Positions 32,459-40,177 of a stretch of DNA of 64,000 nt are shown here, in pieces. Each line of letters opens with the position of its first letter. Positions within the stretch are counted from its first letter, which is position 1. Where the stretch lies: the NCBI GenBank assembly GCA_903889245.1, contig CAISWQ010000102.1:62001-126000 (forward strand), given 5' to 3'. Both the position numbers and the translations under genes were made by a program. Origin of the DNA: an uncultured Lentisphaerota bacterium (GTDB lineage: Bacteria; Verrucomicrobiota; Kiritimatiellia; CAIQIC01). Below the pieces are notes generated by a model. That model was not told the DNA's origin. It was given only the letters and a program-made list of their open reading frames with translations, and made no database searches.

Positions 32459-33334
32459 TCAGATCTCGATGCGAATGATCTTCCGGATCACCAGCGCGCC
32501 CAGCGTGACGAGGACCACGACCGTGCCGATCGCGATCATGCCGAAGCGCGAGTGGAAGAAGCTGCCCATCATCTGCGGATCCATCATCGTCAGCACAACC
32601 ATCAGCACGAAGGGCATCGCGCCGACGATGATGCCCTGCAGGCGGCCCTGCGCGGTCAGCGACCGGATACGGCCCTGGATGCGCATGCGCTCGCGGATGG
32701 TCGCGGCGATCTTCTCGAAGACCTCGGTCAGGTTGCCGCCGGTCAGGCGCGCGGTCTCGATGGAGACGACCATCAGCGTCAGGTCCTCGCTGCCGACGCG
32801 CTTCTCCATCTGGTTGAGCGCGTCCTCGAAGCGCACGCCGAGGCGGATCTGCTGGAGGAAGAGGCCGTACTCCTGCGAGATCGGGTTGCGCCGCTCGCGC
32901 ACGACGGTCTCGAAGGCCTGCAGGATGCTGAAGCCGGCGCGCAGCGCGTTGCTCATCGAGAGCAGGCTATCGAGCAGTTGCAGGTTGAACCGCTCCAGCC
33001 GGCGCAGCTTGATGAGGTGCAGCGCGGCGCGCGGCGCCGCCAGCGCAGCGAGCGCGAAGATGACGCCGAAGAAGCCGCCGCGGAACATGCCGCCGGGATC
33101 GCCGAATTCGCCGAAAATGAAAAAGCTCAACAGGAACAGCGCCACCGCGCTCATGCGCGCGATGTCGGCTAGGCGCTTGGGTGGAATGAATAGAAAGACG
33201 TCCTCGAACTGCCGCGCGGTCTCCGTGGCGTAGGTGTTCGCATAGCCCTCGTTGCCCTCGGCGATGGCCTGGCTGATGATATAGGCCAGGCCGGCGAAGC
33301 ACATGCCGTAGAGCAATGAGATCAGGATGATCAT
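32459..33334 (-). CDS. tadB: Tad pilus inner-membrane platform protein TadB
   Basis: A 291-aa platform protein with a type II secretion F domain. Landmarks are LLDSLLSMSNALRAGFSILQAF, SQEYGLFLQQIRLGVRFEDAL, and SIETARLTGGNLTEVFEKIA, with membrane spans at both ends. The ATG at 33334 overlaps the tadA stop by 4 bp. A much longer frame running upstream through tadA is not coding. Together with TadC it should couple TadA ATP hydrolysis to pilin polymerisation. Confidence 0.9.
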   Translation of the reverse strand: MIILISLLYGMCFAGLAYIISQAIAEGNEGYANTYATETARQFEDVFLFIPPKRLADIARMSAVALFLLSFFIFGEFGDPGGMFRGGFFGVIFALAALAAPRAALHLIKLRRLERFNLQLLDSLLSMSNALRAGFSILQAFETVVRERRNPISQEYGLFLQQIRLGVRFEDALNQMEKRVGSEDLTLMVVSIETARLTGGNLTEVFEKIAATIRERMRIQGRIRSLTAQGRLQGIIVGAMPFVLMVVLTMMDPQMMGSFFHSRFGMIAIGTVVVLVTLGALVIRKIIRIEI

Positions 33335-35088
33335 CGCAGCCCCCACGTCTCCGGGTCGAAGATGCGGTGGTTCATCTGGATGCCGCGCGCGGCCATCTCC
33401 TCGACGTAGGTCGGGACGGAGCCGGTCGGCTCGAAACGGCCCTTCACCTTGCCGTGCTCGTCCACGCCCTGCTGGTTGAAGATGAAGATGTCCTGCATGG
33501 TGATCGAGTCGCCTTCCATGCCGCAGACCTCGGTGACCTTGGCCACCTTGCGCGTGCCATCGCTGAAACGCGAGATGTGGATGATCAGATGGATCGCGGC
33601 GCCGATCTGCTCGCGGATGGCGCGCGTCGGCAGTTCCATGCCGGACATCAGCACCATGGTCTCGAGACGCGAGATGACGTCGCGCGGGGTGTTGGCGTGG
33701 ACGGTGGTCAGCGAGCCTTCGTGGCCGGTGTTCATCGCCTGCAACATGTCGAGCGCCTCGCCGCCACGGCACTCGCCGACGACGATGCGGTCGGGGCGCA
33801 TACGCAGCGAGTTGCGCACGAGGTCGCGGATGGTGACCGCGCCCTTGCCCTCGATATTCGGCGGGCGCGCCTCCAGCCGGATGACGTGCGGCTGCGTCAG
33901 GCGCAATTCCGCGGCGTCCTCGATGGTGACGATACGCTCGTCGTTCGGCAGGTAGGAGCTCAAGACGTTCAGCAGCGTCGTTTTGCCGGAGCCGGTGCCG
34001 CCGGAGACGATGATGTTGCGCCGCATGATGACGCTGGCGCGGATGAAGTCGGCAATCTCCTGGCAGATGGAACCAAACCCGATCAGGTCGGAGACCTTGA
34101 ACGGGTCCTTGGAGAATTTGCGGATGGTCAGGCACGGCCCGACGAGCGAGAGCGGGTGGATGATGGCGTTGACGCGCGAGCCATCCTTCAAGCGCGCGTC
34201 CACGTAGGGCTGGCTCTCATCAATGCGCCGGCCGATGGGCGAGACGATGCGCTCGATGATCGCCTTGACGGAGTCGTCGTTGAGGAAACGCTTGTCGGTC
34301 TTGAACAGCTTGCCCTTGCGCTCGATATAGACGTTGTCGCAGCCGTTCACCATGATTTCGGTGATGTCGGCATCGGCGAGCAGATCCTCCAGAGGGCCGA
34401 GGGCGAGCGCCTCATCGGTGATATCCTTCGTCAGCTTCACGGCATCGAGGCCGCTGGGCAGCTTGTCGCGGACTTCCTTGACGATCTCGCCGATGACGCG
34501 CTGCGCGCTGTTGCGCAGTTCCGGTTCATCCACGCGGCTGGCGGTCATGCGCTTGAGGTCGAGCCGCTTGATCAGCTCGGCGTGAATCTGGCGCTTGATG
34601 CCCTGGATGCGCGCCTCATCGGCGTTGGAACTGATGTTGACGGCGGCGGGCGTCTGGGGCGCGGACGAGGGCGGCGGCGTCGGCGGTATGGCCGCCGGCG
34701 CGGCGGCCGGGGCCGGGGGCACGGGCTTGGCGGGTGCGGCTTCGCGCGCGGCGGCGGCCGGCGTCGCCGGCGGCTTCGCGAGCACCTCGGCCAACGTGAT
34801 CTGGAACGGGCCGATCTGCGCGATCTCGCCCAGCCGCCAGACGTGGCGGCCGGCTACGCGGCGGCCATCGAGCACCAGCCCGGTGGGTGCGCCGACGTTT
34901 TCCACCCACGAGCCCTTGTCCTGAAACGTGAAGATCGCCTGCCGCCACGCCACGGTGGGATGCGCGAGCACGATGCTGTTCTTCTCGTCGGAGCCGACCG
35001 TGTAAACGCCCGGCTCCAGGTTGAACGGGTGTTGTTTGCCATCCGGCTTGGTGATGATCAGCCGGACCGATTGGAGTTGCATAGGCAT
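33331..35088 (-). CDS. tadA: Tad pilus ATPase TadA/CpaF with N-terminal FHA domain
   Basis: TadA is the hexameric cytoplasmic ATPase that powers Flp pilus assembly. In this 585-aa protein the CpaF-type ATPase covers about residues 160-585, with Walker A GGTGSGKTT (363-371), the ECRGGEALDMLQAMNTGHEG Asp/His-box region and HANTPRD. Residues about 10-100 look like a forkhead-associated domain (VYTVGSDEKNSIVL, then LVLDGRRV and LGEIAQIGPFQITL). An Ala/Pro linker joins the two. FHA domains bind phosphothreonine. The fusion suggests control by a Ser/Thr kinase or phospho-dependent localisation. No separate TadZ gene is present in this operon. Confidence 0.92.
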   Translation of the reverse strand: MPMQLQSVRLIITKPDGKQHPFNLEPGVYTVGSDEKNSIVLAHPTVAWRQAIFTFQDKGSWVENVGAPTGLVLDGRRVAGRHVWRLGEIAQIGPFQITLAEVLAKPPATPAAAAREAAPAKPVPPAPAAAPAAIPPTPPPSSAPQTPAAVNISSNADEARIQGIKRQIHAELIKRLDLKRMTASRVDEPELRNSAQRVIGEIVKEVRDKLPSGLDAVKLTKDITDEALALGPLEDLLADADITEIMVNGCDNVYIERKGKLFKTDKRFLNDDSVKAIIERIVSPIGRRIDESQPYVDARLKDGSRVNAIIHPLSLVGPCLTIRKFSKDPFKVSDLIGFGSICQEIADFIRASVIMRRNIIVSGGTGSGKTTLLNVLSSYLPNDERIVTIEDAAELRLTQPHVIRLEARPPNIEGKGAVTIRDLVRNSLRMRPDRIVVGECRGGEALDMLQAMNTGHEGSLTTVHANTPRDVISRLETMVLMSGMELPTRAIREQIGAAIHLIIHISRFSDGTRKVAKVTEVCGMEGDSITMQDIFIFNQQGVDEHGKVKGRFEPTGSVPTYVEEMAARGIQMNHRIFDPETWGLR

Positions 35089-35090
35089 GG

Positions 35091-35909
35091 TCAGAGATTG
35101 GCTTTGTGGCGGATGACTTTCTGCCGGTTCAGGTTCAGGTCCGGCAGGCTCTTCTCGATGTGCTGGAAGTTGACCTCCGGCAGCATCTTCTCGAAACCGA
35201 CATCATCGGGATTGCGCAGCGTCAGCGTCAGGCGGCCCTGGACGTTCTGCGCGAAGACCAGCAGCTCGGCCTCGCGCGGCGTGACCTCGAACGTCACGGT
35301 GCTGTAGCTGCTGGCGCCGACGCGGCTCCAGCGGTCGCCCAGATTTTCCAGCTCCTGCTTCGCGAGCCGCTGGCCGGTGGCGAGTACGCTGACGTCCTGC
35401 AGCAGCGTCATGGTCACCGTCTCCATCTCCTTCGCGTTCGTGCGCGAGGGGATCGAGAAGGTGCCGATGATATCCACGCGGTCGTTCGGCTGGACAAGGC
35501 TGCTGACCGCGGCCTCACCGGCGATGGCGAGCGAGACCGCGCGCATGCCCTGCTTGATGATCGGCGAGAGGCCGGTGCGGATGCCTTCCGGCATCTCGAC
35601 ATCGGCCCACAGGATCGGCTGGCGGCGCTCGACCGTGTAGCGCAGCTTGCGGCCGAGGATCAGGTCCTTGTCCTTTTTCTCGATGTAGTCCTTGGTGTAG
35701 CCGCCGCGCTTGCGGAAAATCTTGATGACGCCGATGTCCTCGAACTTCAACTCGGTGCCCTGCGTCAGGTCGTTGGCGGCCGCGATGACCTCGACTTCCT
35801 CGGCGTCCCGATAGAGCTGGTCGCGCTCGGCCTGGAGGTAGCGGTTGGCCAGGATGAAGGCCAGCAGGCCGACGACCACGGAGATGATCAGCACCAGTTT
35901 TTGTTTCAT
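35091..35909 (-). CDS. cpaB: Flp pilus assembly protein RcpC/CpaB
   Basis: A 272-aa protein with one N-terminal span (KLVLIISVVVGLLAFILAN) and a SAF-like domain at about residues 40-110 (VIAAANDLTQGTELKFEDIG). A periplasmic beta region follows (VQPNDRVDIIGTFSIPS). RcpC/CpaB proteins sit with the outer-membrane secretin and shape the pilus channel. No secretin gene (rcpA/cpaC) occurs in this operon, so it must be encoded elsewhere or be replaced. It lies 2 bp from tadA. Confidence 0.88.
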   Translation of the reverse strand: MKQKLVLIISVVVGLLAFILANRYLQAERDQLYRDAEEVEVIAAANDLTQGTELKFEDIGVIKIFRKRGGYTKDYIEKKDKDLILGRKLRYTVERRQPILWADVEMPEGIRTGLSPIIKQGMRAVSLAIAGEAAVSSLVQPNDRVDIIGTFSIPSRTNAKEMETVTMTLLQDVSVLATGQRLAKQELENLGDRWSRVGASSYSTVTFEVTPREAELLVFAQNVQGRLTLTLRNPDDVGFEKMLPEVNFQHIEKSLPDLNLNRQKVIRHKANL

Positions 35910-35948
35910 AGTCTCGCTCCCGCGCCGGACGCCGGTGGCACGCGGCGT

Positions 35949-36869
35949 CTACTTGATTTTTTTGTGCAGCAAGATAACCACAGTCTGGCCGCGGACACCA
36001 GTGGAATTCGCGTTGACCAGCAGCAGCTCCGAGCCGCGCATATACAGGCCGCTGGCCTGGTCGCGCGGGCCCAGCCCCGGCAGCCAGCCGGCGCGCGGCA
36101 GCACGTCGGCGTAATAGCGCAGCACCGTGTTCGCGTCGGCGCCGACCGTGGCGGTGGCGACGGTCGAGCGCGCGGCGTCGTTGCGGATCGCCTGCGTCCA
36201 GCGCGAGCCGGGGAAGGCCGGCACGTCGGCCGGCAGCGGCCGGGCCGGCGCCTGCAGCGAACGGGCGAAGTCGGCCTCGGACTGCTCGATCCGGAAAACC
36301 GTGCTCGTGTTGCGCTGCCCGGTGTGGGCCACGAGCAGCCGGATGATTTTGCCATCGAGCAGCACCACGCCCCAGCCAAGCTTGGCGCCGCTGACGCAGA
36401 AGACCTGCCCGCCGAGCGCCTGGTAGGCGGTGTAGAGCCGCTCCAGAATCCTGGAGGGCGAGCCCTCGCACATGAAGACTTCCATCGCGCCCGCGCCGTT
36501 GTTGAGCTGCATCGGCGCGGAGTAGGCGGGCTGCTCGCCGACCATCAGGTTGCGGATGGGATCGTGGCCGCGCGCGCCCCAGCGCTCGAAGATCAGCGCC
36601 GGCGCCGCGAGCGGCGCGAACAGCGCGACTGCGAGCAGCGCGGTTTTCCAGGGCTTGGAAAAAAGCCGGGAAAAAGTTCCAAGGCTTGGAACATCCGGGG
36701 CGGACTTTTCCAGGGCTTGGAAAAAGAACGCCGGCTTTTGTCCAGGGATTGGACAACCGCAGGGCCTGTTTTTCCAAGCCTTGGAAAATCCGCCCGCAAA
36801 ATTTTCCAAGGCTTGGAAAAAGTACGCGCCTGTTTTTCCAAGGCTGGGAACTGGGGAGCCGGCGGGCAT
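35949..36869 (-). CDS. Tad-locus secreted protein with repeat-encoded N-terminal extension
   Basis: I do not recognise the family. The ATG at 36869 overlaps the upstream tadE-like stop as TGATG, supporting translational coupling. The first 74 or so residues are then translated from the seven-unit palindromic array (phrases such as FFQALE, FSKAWK, FSKPWK). Only after this comes a signal-peptide-like stretch, TALLAVALFAPLAAPALIF. The mature part has two regions ending in an aromatic-Gly-Trp pattern; one reads VLRYYADVLPRAGW. No in-frame ATG, GTG or TTG lies between the array and the hydrophobic stretch. A CTG start or an actual type II membrane anchor are both possible. Confidence 0.65.
   Translation of the reverse strand: MPAGSPVPSLGKTGAYFFQALENFAGGFSKAWKNRPCGCPIPGQKPAFFFQALEKSAPDVPSLGTFSRLFSKPWKTALLAVALFAPLAAPALIFERWGARGHDPIRNLMVGEQPAYSAPMQLNNGAGAMEVFMCEGSPSRILERLYTAYQALGGQVFCVSGAKLGWGVVLLDGKIIRLLVAHTGQRNTSTVFRIEQSEADFARSLQAPARPLPADVPAFPGSRWTQAIRNDAARSTVATATVGADANTVLRYYADVLPRAGWLPGLGPRDQASGLYMRGSELLLVNANSTGVRGQTVVILLHKKIK
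36646..36850. repeat. Palindromic array, 7 units (longest in the window)
   Basis: Units start at 36646, 36677, 36708, 36740, 36772, 36804 and 36836. The steps are 31, 31, 32, 32, 32 and 32 bp. Most are perfect or have one change. It interrupts an otherwise tightly packed pilus operon and is read through by the frame of the secreted Tad-locus protein. Confidence 0.93.
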
Positions 36870-37420
36870 CAGCGGACGTTTTCGATATGGGTCCACGTCA
36901 GCCACGCGTCGCCCTGCATGGTGATGGAGTCGGTGTCGTAAACGATGTGGCGGATGATGGGGAACATGGCGACGGGCGGGCTGCGCTCGCGGCCGTGGGT
37001 GAGCATGAGGCCATCGAGGAGCGAGGCGGTGTTGGCCGCGGCGGAGAGTTCGTTGCCGGGCGCATAGGTGGAAAGGTCGGTCGGGTGCGCATGGGAGACG
37101 ATGCCGGCGGTGACGCTGCCGGGGTTGCCGGACACGACCGTGTCGTCCTGCGAGTAGATGACGTTGTCGCGGCCGTTGTTCCAGTCGCCGATCCAGCGGG
37201 GGACGTTGTAGCGGAGGATGTAGGGCGTCTGCATGGCGTCCTGGCCGGCCTGGGCGCGGGCCTCGTTGAGCGTCAGGGTGTGGTTGTGGGCGAGATATTG
37301 GATTTGCAGCATGCCCATGAACAACACGACGAGGGCGATCAGGCCGACGACGAACTCGGCGATGGCCTGGCCGGCGCGCGCGCGCCGCCGCTGCCGCCAT
37401 GTTTTTTTCGTCGCGTTCAT
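36869..37420 (-). CDS. TadE-like minor pilin (first of two)
   Basis: A 183-aa protein with a basic start and the prepilin-like GQAIAEFVVGLIALVVLFMG near residues 17-36, matching the TadE-like pseudopilin N-terminus with a Glu shortly after the cleavage zone. The periplasmic part has no known domain. TadE proteins are processed by the dedicated peptidase TadV and help initiate Flp fibres. The stop overlaps the next start (TGATG). Confidence 0.78.
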   Translation of the reverse strand: MNATKKTWRQRRRARAGQAIAEFVVGLIALVVLFMGMLQIQYLAHNHTLTLNEARAQAGQDAMQTPYILRYNVPRWIGDWNNGRDNVIYSQDDTVVSGNPGSVTAGIVSHAHPTDLSTYAPGNELSAAANTASLLDGLMLTHGRERSPPVAMFPIIRHIVYDTDSITMQGDAWLTWTHIENVR

Positions 37421-37452
37421 TTTTCCAAGCTCATCAATCATCCACCATCGCT

Positions 37453-38919
37453 TCAGTGTCCGTGCGAGGTGCCGCCACCGCCACCGCCGCCGCCGCCACC
37501 ACCGCCGCGCTGGATGCAGTTGGTCCAGTAGGTCTGGAGCCAGGCGACGCCGGTCTGGCGGAAGGCGGGGTCTTCCCACGTGATCAGGTTGCGGCAATAG
37601 CTGCACCCGGCGGCCAGGTCGCGGATGCCGTCGGGTCCGTACTTCATGTAGATCGGCAGATGCGCGGTGATGTGCTCGATCCAGCCGAGGTCGTCGGGCG
37701 TGCTGCCGTCCGGGGAAATCTTGGAGTCATAGGGGATCAGGCGCACATCGGTGAAGGCAGGGAGCACGATGCCGTAGGTATGCGGCGGCACATCGCCATC
37801 GAGCGTGCCGAAGGGTTTGGCGGCGGCGACCCAGGTGATGCCGTAGCGCTTCTTGCTGAACAGGGTGGCAGAGGAATCGGCGACGACGGCCAGGCCGGCA
37901 TCGCAGCCGGCGTAATCATATTGCGGCCTGACGCTGGAAATCCAGGGGAACGCCCCGCTGCCACTCGCGTTCTGGTTGGTGCTGATCCACTGGGTCCAGG
38001 GAATCCAGTGGCTGCGGTCATAGCAATACCAGGCGGCGGGCACCTGGGTGACGCCGGAGACCAGCGACTGGCCGGCGATCTGCGAGAGCTGCTGCAGCGC
38101 GCGCGTCGGCATGTTCTGGTCGCCCATATAGCCGGCGAGGGAGTCGAGGTAGGGCACGGTGTTCACGTTGATCGGGAAATATTCCGAGGCGTTGAAGTCG
38201 CGTGTGAACAGGGGCGGCAGCGGCGGCCAGCTCTGCCAGCCGGCATAGGTCTGGAGCAGGTTGCGCGCGTGGTTATAGAACCAGCACCAGTTCATCGTGG
38301 CGATCGCCTGATAGAAGCCCTGATCCAGCAGGATGTGATAACCCGCGTAGGGCGACTGCCGGCCGGGCATCGCCACCACGCCATCGCCACCGACCACAGT
38401 GAGCATGTCGGCGTAATCATCCCACGCGTTCGAGCCATCGGCGTTGACGTAGGGCGGCTGGGCGAGGTTCTGCGCGCGCACGGCGGCGGCAAAGGCGCGG
38501 ATGGCGGCGGCATGTTGCAGAATTTCCGAGGTGTAATCCCGGTTCACATGGACGCCGTTGTTCTTGCCCGCCTGCTGCGCCGCGGCAAACCCGACCATCG
38601 GCCCCGCGAAGCAGACCCGCGCCTGCAGCTCGGCGATGGCGCGCGCCTCGGCGAAGTTCGTGTCGCCACGCAAGAGCGCATCGTTGATCGCCACCGCCTG
38701 CGCGGCGTTGAGTTCGCCGAGCAGGTTCAGGGTGATGCCCTGCCAGCGGGCGGCGGCCAGCGCCGCACCGTCGCCGGCGTTGCGGGTGAGGGTCTTGACG
38801 TAGATGACCTTGTGCAGGTCGAAATTCCACAGGGCGATGAAGGCGAGAATTACCACCACCATGACGAGGAAGACCATGGTCTGGCCGCGCCGGCTGCGTT
38901 GGAACCATAGTTTTTTCAT
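37453..38919 (-). CDS. TadG-like pilus protein with poly-glycine tail
   Basis: A 488-aa protein starting MKKLWFQRSRRGQTMVFLVM, with one span at about residues 14-33, the arrangement of TadE/G-like Flp assembly proteins. A long extracytoplasmic domain rich in Trp and Tyr follows. The C-terminus has a run of 12 glycines before TSHGH, encoded by repeated GGC/GGT codons and prone to slippage. It overlaps the preceding TadE gene by 4 bp. TadG is thought to span the periplasm; adhesion is an alternative role. Confidence 0.75.
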   Translation of the reverse strand: MKKLWFQRSRRGQTMVFLVMVVVILAFIALWNFDLHKVIYVKTLTRNAGDGAALAAARWQGITLNLLGELNAAQAVAINDALLRGDTNFAEARAIAELQARVCFAGPMVGFAAAQQAGKNNGVHVNRDYTSEILQHAAAIRAFAAAVRAQNLAQPPYVNADGSNAWDDYADMLTVVGGDGVVAMPGRQSPYAGYHILLDQGFYQAIATMNWCWFYNHARNLLQTYAGWQSWPPLPPLFTRDFNASEYFPINVNTVPYLDSLAGYMGDQNMPTRALQQLSQIAGQSLVSGVTQVPAAWYCYDRSHWIPWTQWISTNQNASGSGAFPWISSVRPQYDYAGCDAGLAVVADSSATLFSKKRYGITWVAAAKPFGTLDGDVPPHTYGIVLPAFTDVRLIPYDSKISPDGSTPDDLGWIEHITAHLPIYMKYGPDGIRDLAAGCSYCRNLITWEDPAFRQTGVAWLQTYWTNCIQRGGGGGGGGGGGGTSHGH

Positions 38920-39626
38920 TCGAGGTAGAGCGGATAGTGGTTATCCATCGTGGCTTCGCCCTGCATCAGGATGGAGTCCGCCGCGATGAACGCGCGGTGC
39001 AGAGGGAAGACCAGCGGCATGTCCTGCCGGACCCGGGCCTGAACGGTGTAGGTGCCTTCCGCCAAGGAGTAGTTGATGTTCGGCCAGCGCTCATAGTCGA
39101 GCACGCTCTGCCCCAGATCGGAGCCAAGGTAGAGCGGAATGGTCTCGCGCTCGGCGTCGGCGAAGGACTGGAAGGCCGCATCCTGTGCATCACCGCGTGC
39201 CCCCGGCACGAGGCGGACGGCACGGTCCCAAGCCCGGCCGATGTTGTTCGGCCCCGAAAAGGTGATGGCGTAAGGATCGTAGGAACTGGTGACGTTCACA
39301 TAGCCGGAACGCAACGGGCCGGCCACGGGGATGGCGGCGGCGCGGATGGTCTTCATGACCATGAAGTCGTTGAAGCCAACGGCCCGCGCGCGTGCGCCAC
39401 AGACGGCCGCGTGGTTCAGCACCTCGCTGGTCATGTAGATCTGCGACATTTGCACGCCGCAGAAGACGACGAGGCACAGAATGGCAATGACAATACACGC
39501 CTCGATCAGGCTCTGGCCTGACCGGGACGTGCAACAACGATACCTGTTGACCGGGGCACCGGCTTTCCTACGCCCCGCGGCAACGGTACGTGCCCGTCGC
39601 TGGGCGATGGCCTGCATGGCGATCAA
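38916..39626 (-). CDS. TadE-like minor pilin (second)
   Basis: A 236-aa protein with an unusually long basic leader, then SGQSLIEACIVIAILCLVVF (about residues 36-55), the class III prepilin-like motif with Glu. It would be processed after the Gly-Gln. ATG 39626 is used; ATG 39617 is an alternative. The gene sits 12 bp after the flp pilin gene and overlaps the TadG-like gene (ATGA). Confidence 0.75.
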   Translation of the reverse strand: MIAMQAIAQRRARTVAAGRRKAGAPVNRYRCCTSRSGQSLIEACIVIAILCLVVFCGVQMSQIYMTSEVLNHAAVCGARARAVGFNDFMVMKTIRAAAIPVAGPLRSGYVNVTSSYDPYAITFSGPNNIGRAWDRAVRLVPGARGDAQDAAFQSFADAERETIPLYLGSDLGQSVLDYERWPNINYSLAEGTYTVQARVRQDMPLVFPLHRAFIAADSILMQGEATMDNHYPLYLE

Positions 39627-39638
39627 AGCCGCCGGATG

Positions 39639-39872
39639 TTAGTGCGTGCCCGTCGCGTCGAGGTTCTTCAGGGTATCCTGCGAACTGGTCTGGGCTGCGG
39701 CCTGCGCCTGCTGCGCACCCGTGCCACTGTCCATCTCGGACACCGCGCCCGACAGCTTGGCGCGAATCGTATCGCTGAACGCCGCGAAGACGGCCAGCGC
39801 CGCGATCGCCACCAACACCACGATGATGATGTATTCCACCATCGCCTGCCCGCGTTTGTTCTGCTTCTTCAT
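39639..39872 (-). CDS. flp: Flp-family major pilin
   Basis: A 77-aa class IVb pilin precursor: MKKQNKRGQAMVEYIIIVVL gives the G/QAMVEY processing site and a hydrophobic helix, followed by a short Gln/Ala-rich tail (QQAQAAAQTSSQ). GAGGAG is 5-10 nt upstream, the best ribosome site in the operon, in line with high expression of a major pilin. The prepilin peptidase gene is not in the window. Confidence 0.92.
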   Translation of the reverse strand: MKKQNKRGQAMVEYIIIVVLVAIAALAVFAAFSDTIRAKLSGAVSEMDSGTGAQQAQAAAQTSSQDTLKNLDATGTH

Positions 39873-39897
39873 GCTTGCTCCTCTTCACTCCGTGCCA

Positions 39898-40074
39898 TCA
39901 CGGATACTCATATGCGATCAAATCCAACACGCGCCCGCCCGCCTCTTTGAAGGCGAACAGGAAGACGGCGAGCAGGAGTAAAATACCCAAGGTCAGGCCT
40001 GTCAAGACCGCATACTCGACCATGGCCTGCCCGGCTTTCCGCCGCCACTGCCCGCGTTGGGTGCCCGCCTTCAT
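39898..40074 (-). CDS. Second Flp-like pilin, 58 aa
   Basis: A short gene easily missed. It reads MKAGTQRGQWRRKAGQAMVE, then YAVLTGLTLGILLLLAVFLF and ends LDLIAYEYP. The GQAMVEY processing motif is identical to that of the next gene, and a hydrophobic helix follows, so it is a class IVb prepilin or pseudopilin. It heads the operon, 25 bp before flp. No ribosome site is visible, and a candidate -10 (TATAGT, 40086-40081) ends only 6 nt upstream, which suggests a leaderless transcript. Confidence 0.8.
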   Translation of the reverse strand: MKAGTQRGQWRRKAGQAMVEYAVLTGLTLGILLLLAVFLFAFKEAGGRVLDLIAYEYP

Positions 40075-40177
40075 GTTTCAACTATAACCTATCCAAAAAA
40101 CGTGAAAAAGCTATACTAAATTGCAGACCAAGCAGGCGGCAGGCCAAAAACCCGCTGCGGAAAACGTGAGGATGACT
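40075..40177. promoter_or_regulatory. Divergent promoter region, tad operon / zinc-finger gene
   Basis: This AT-rich 103-bp gap separates the tad operon from the divergent zinc-finger gene. Minus strand: TATAGT at 40086-40081. Plus strand: TATACT at 40112-40117. Neither has a good -35, so alternative sigma factors or activators are possible. Confidence 0.35.

Noticed and set aside
37453-37500. Glycine-codon run at the TadG-like C-terminus as a phase-variation switch
   Set aside because: Units are codon triplets near the stop, so slippage would change tail length rather than switch the gene off.
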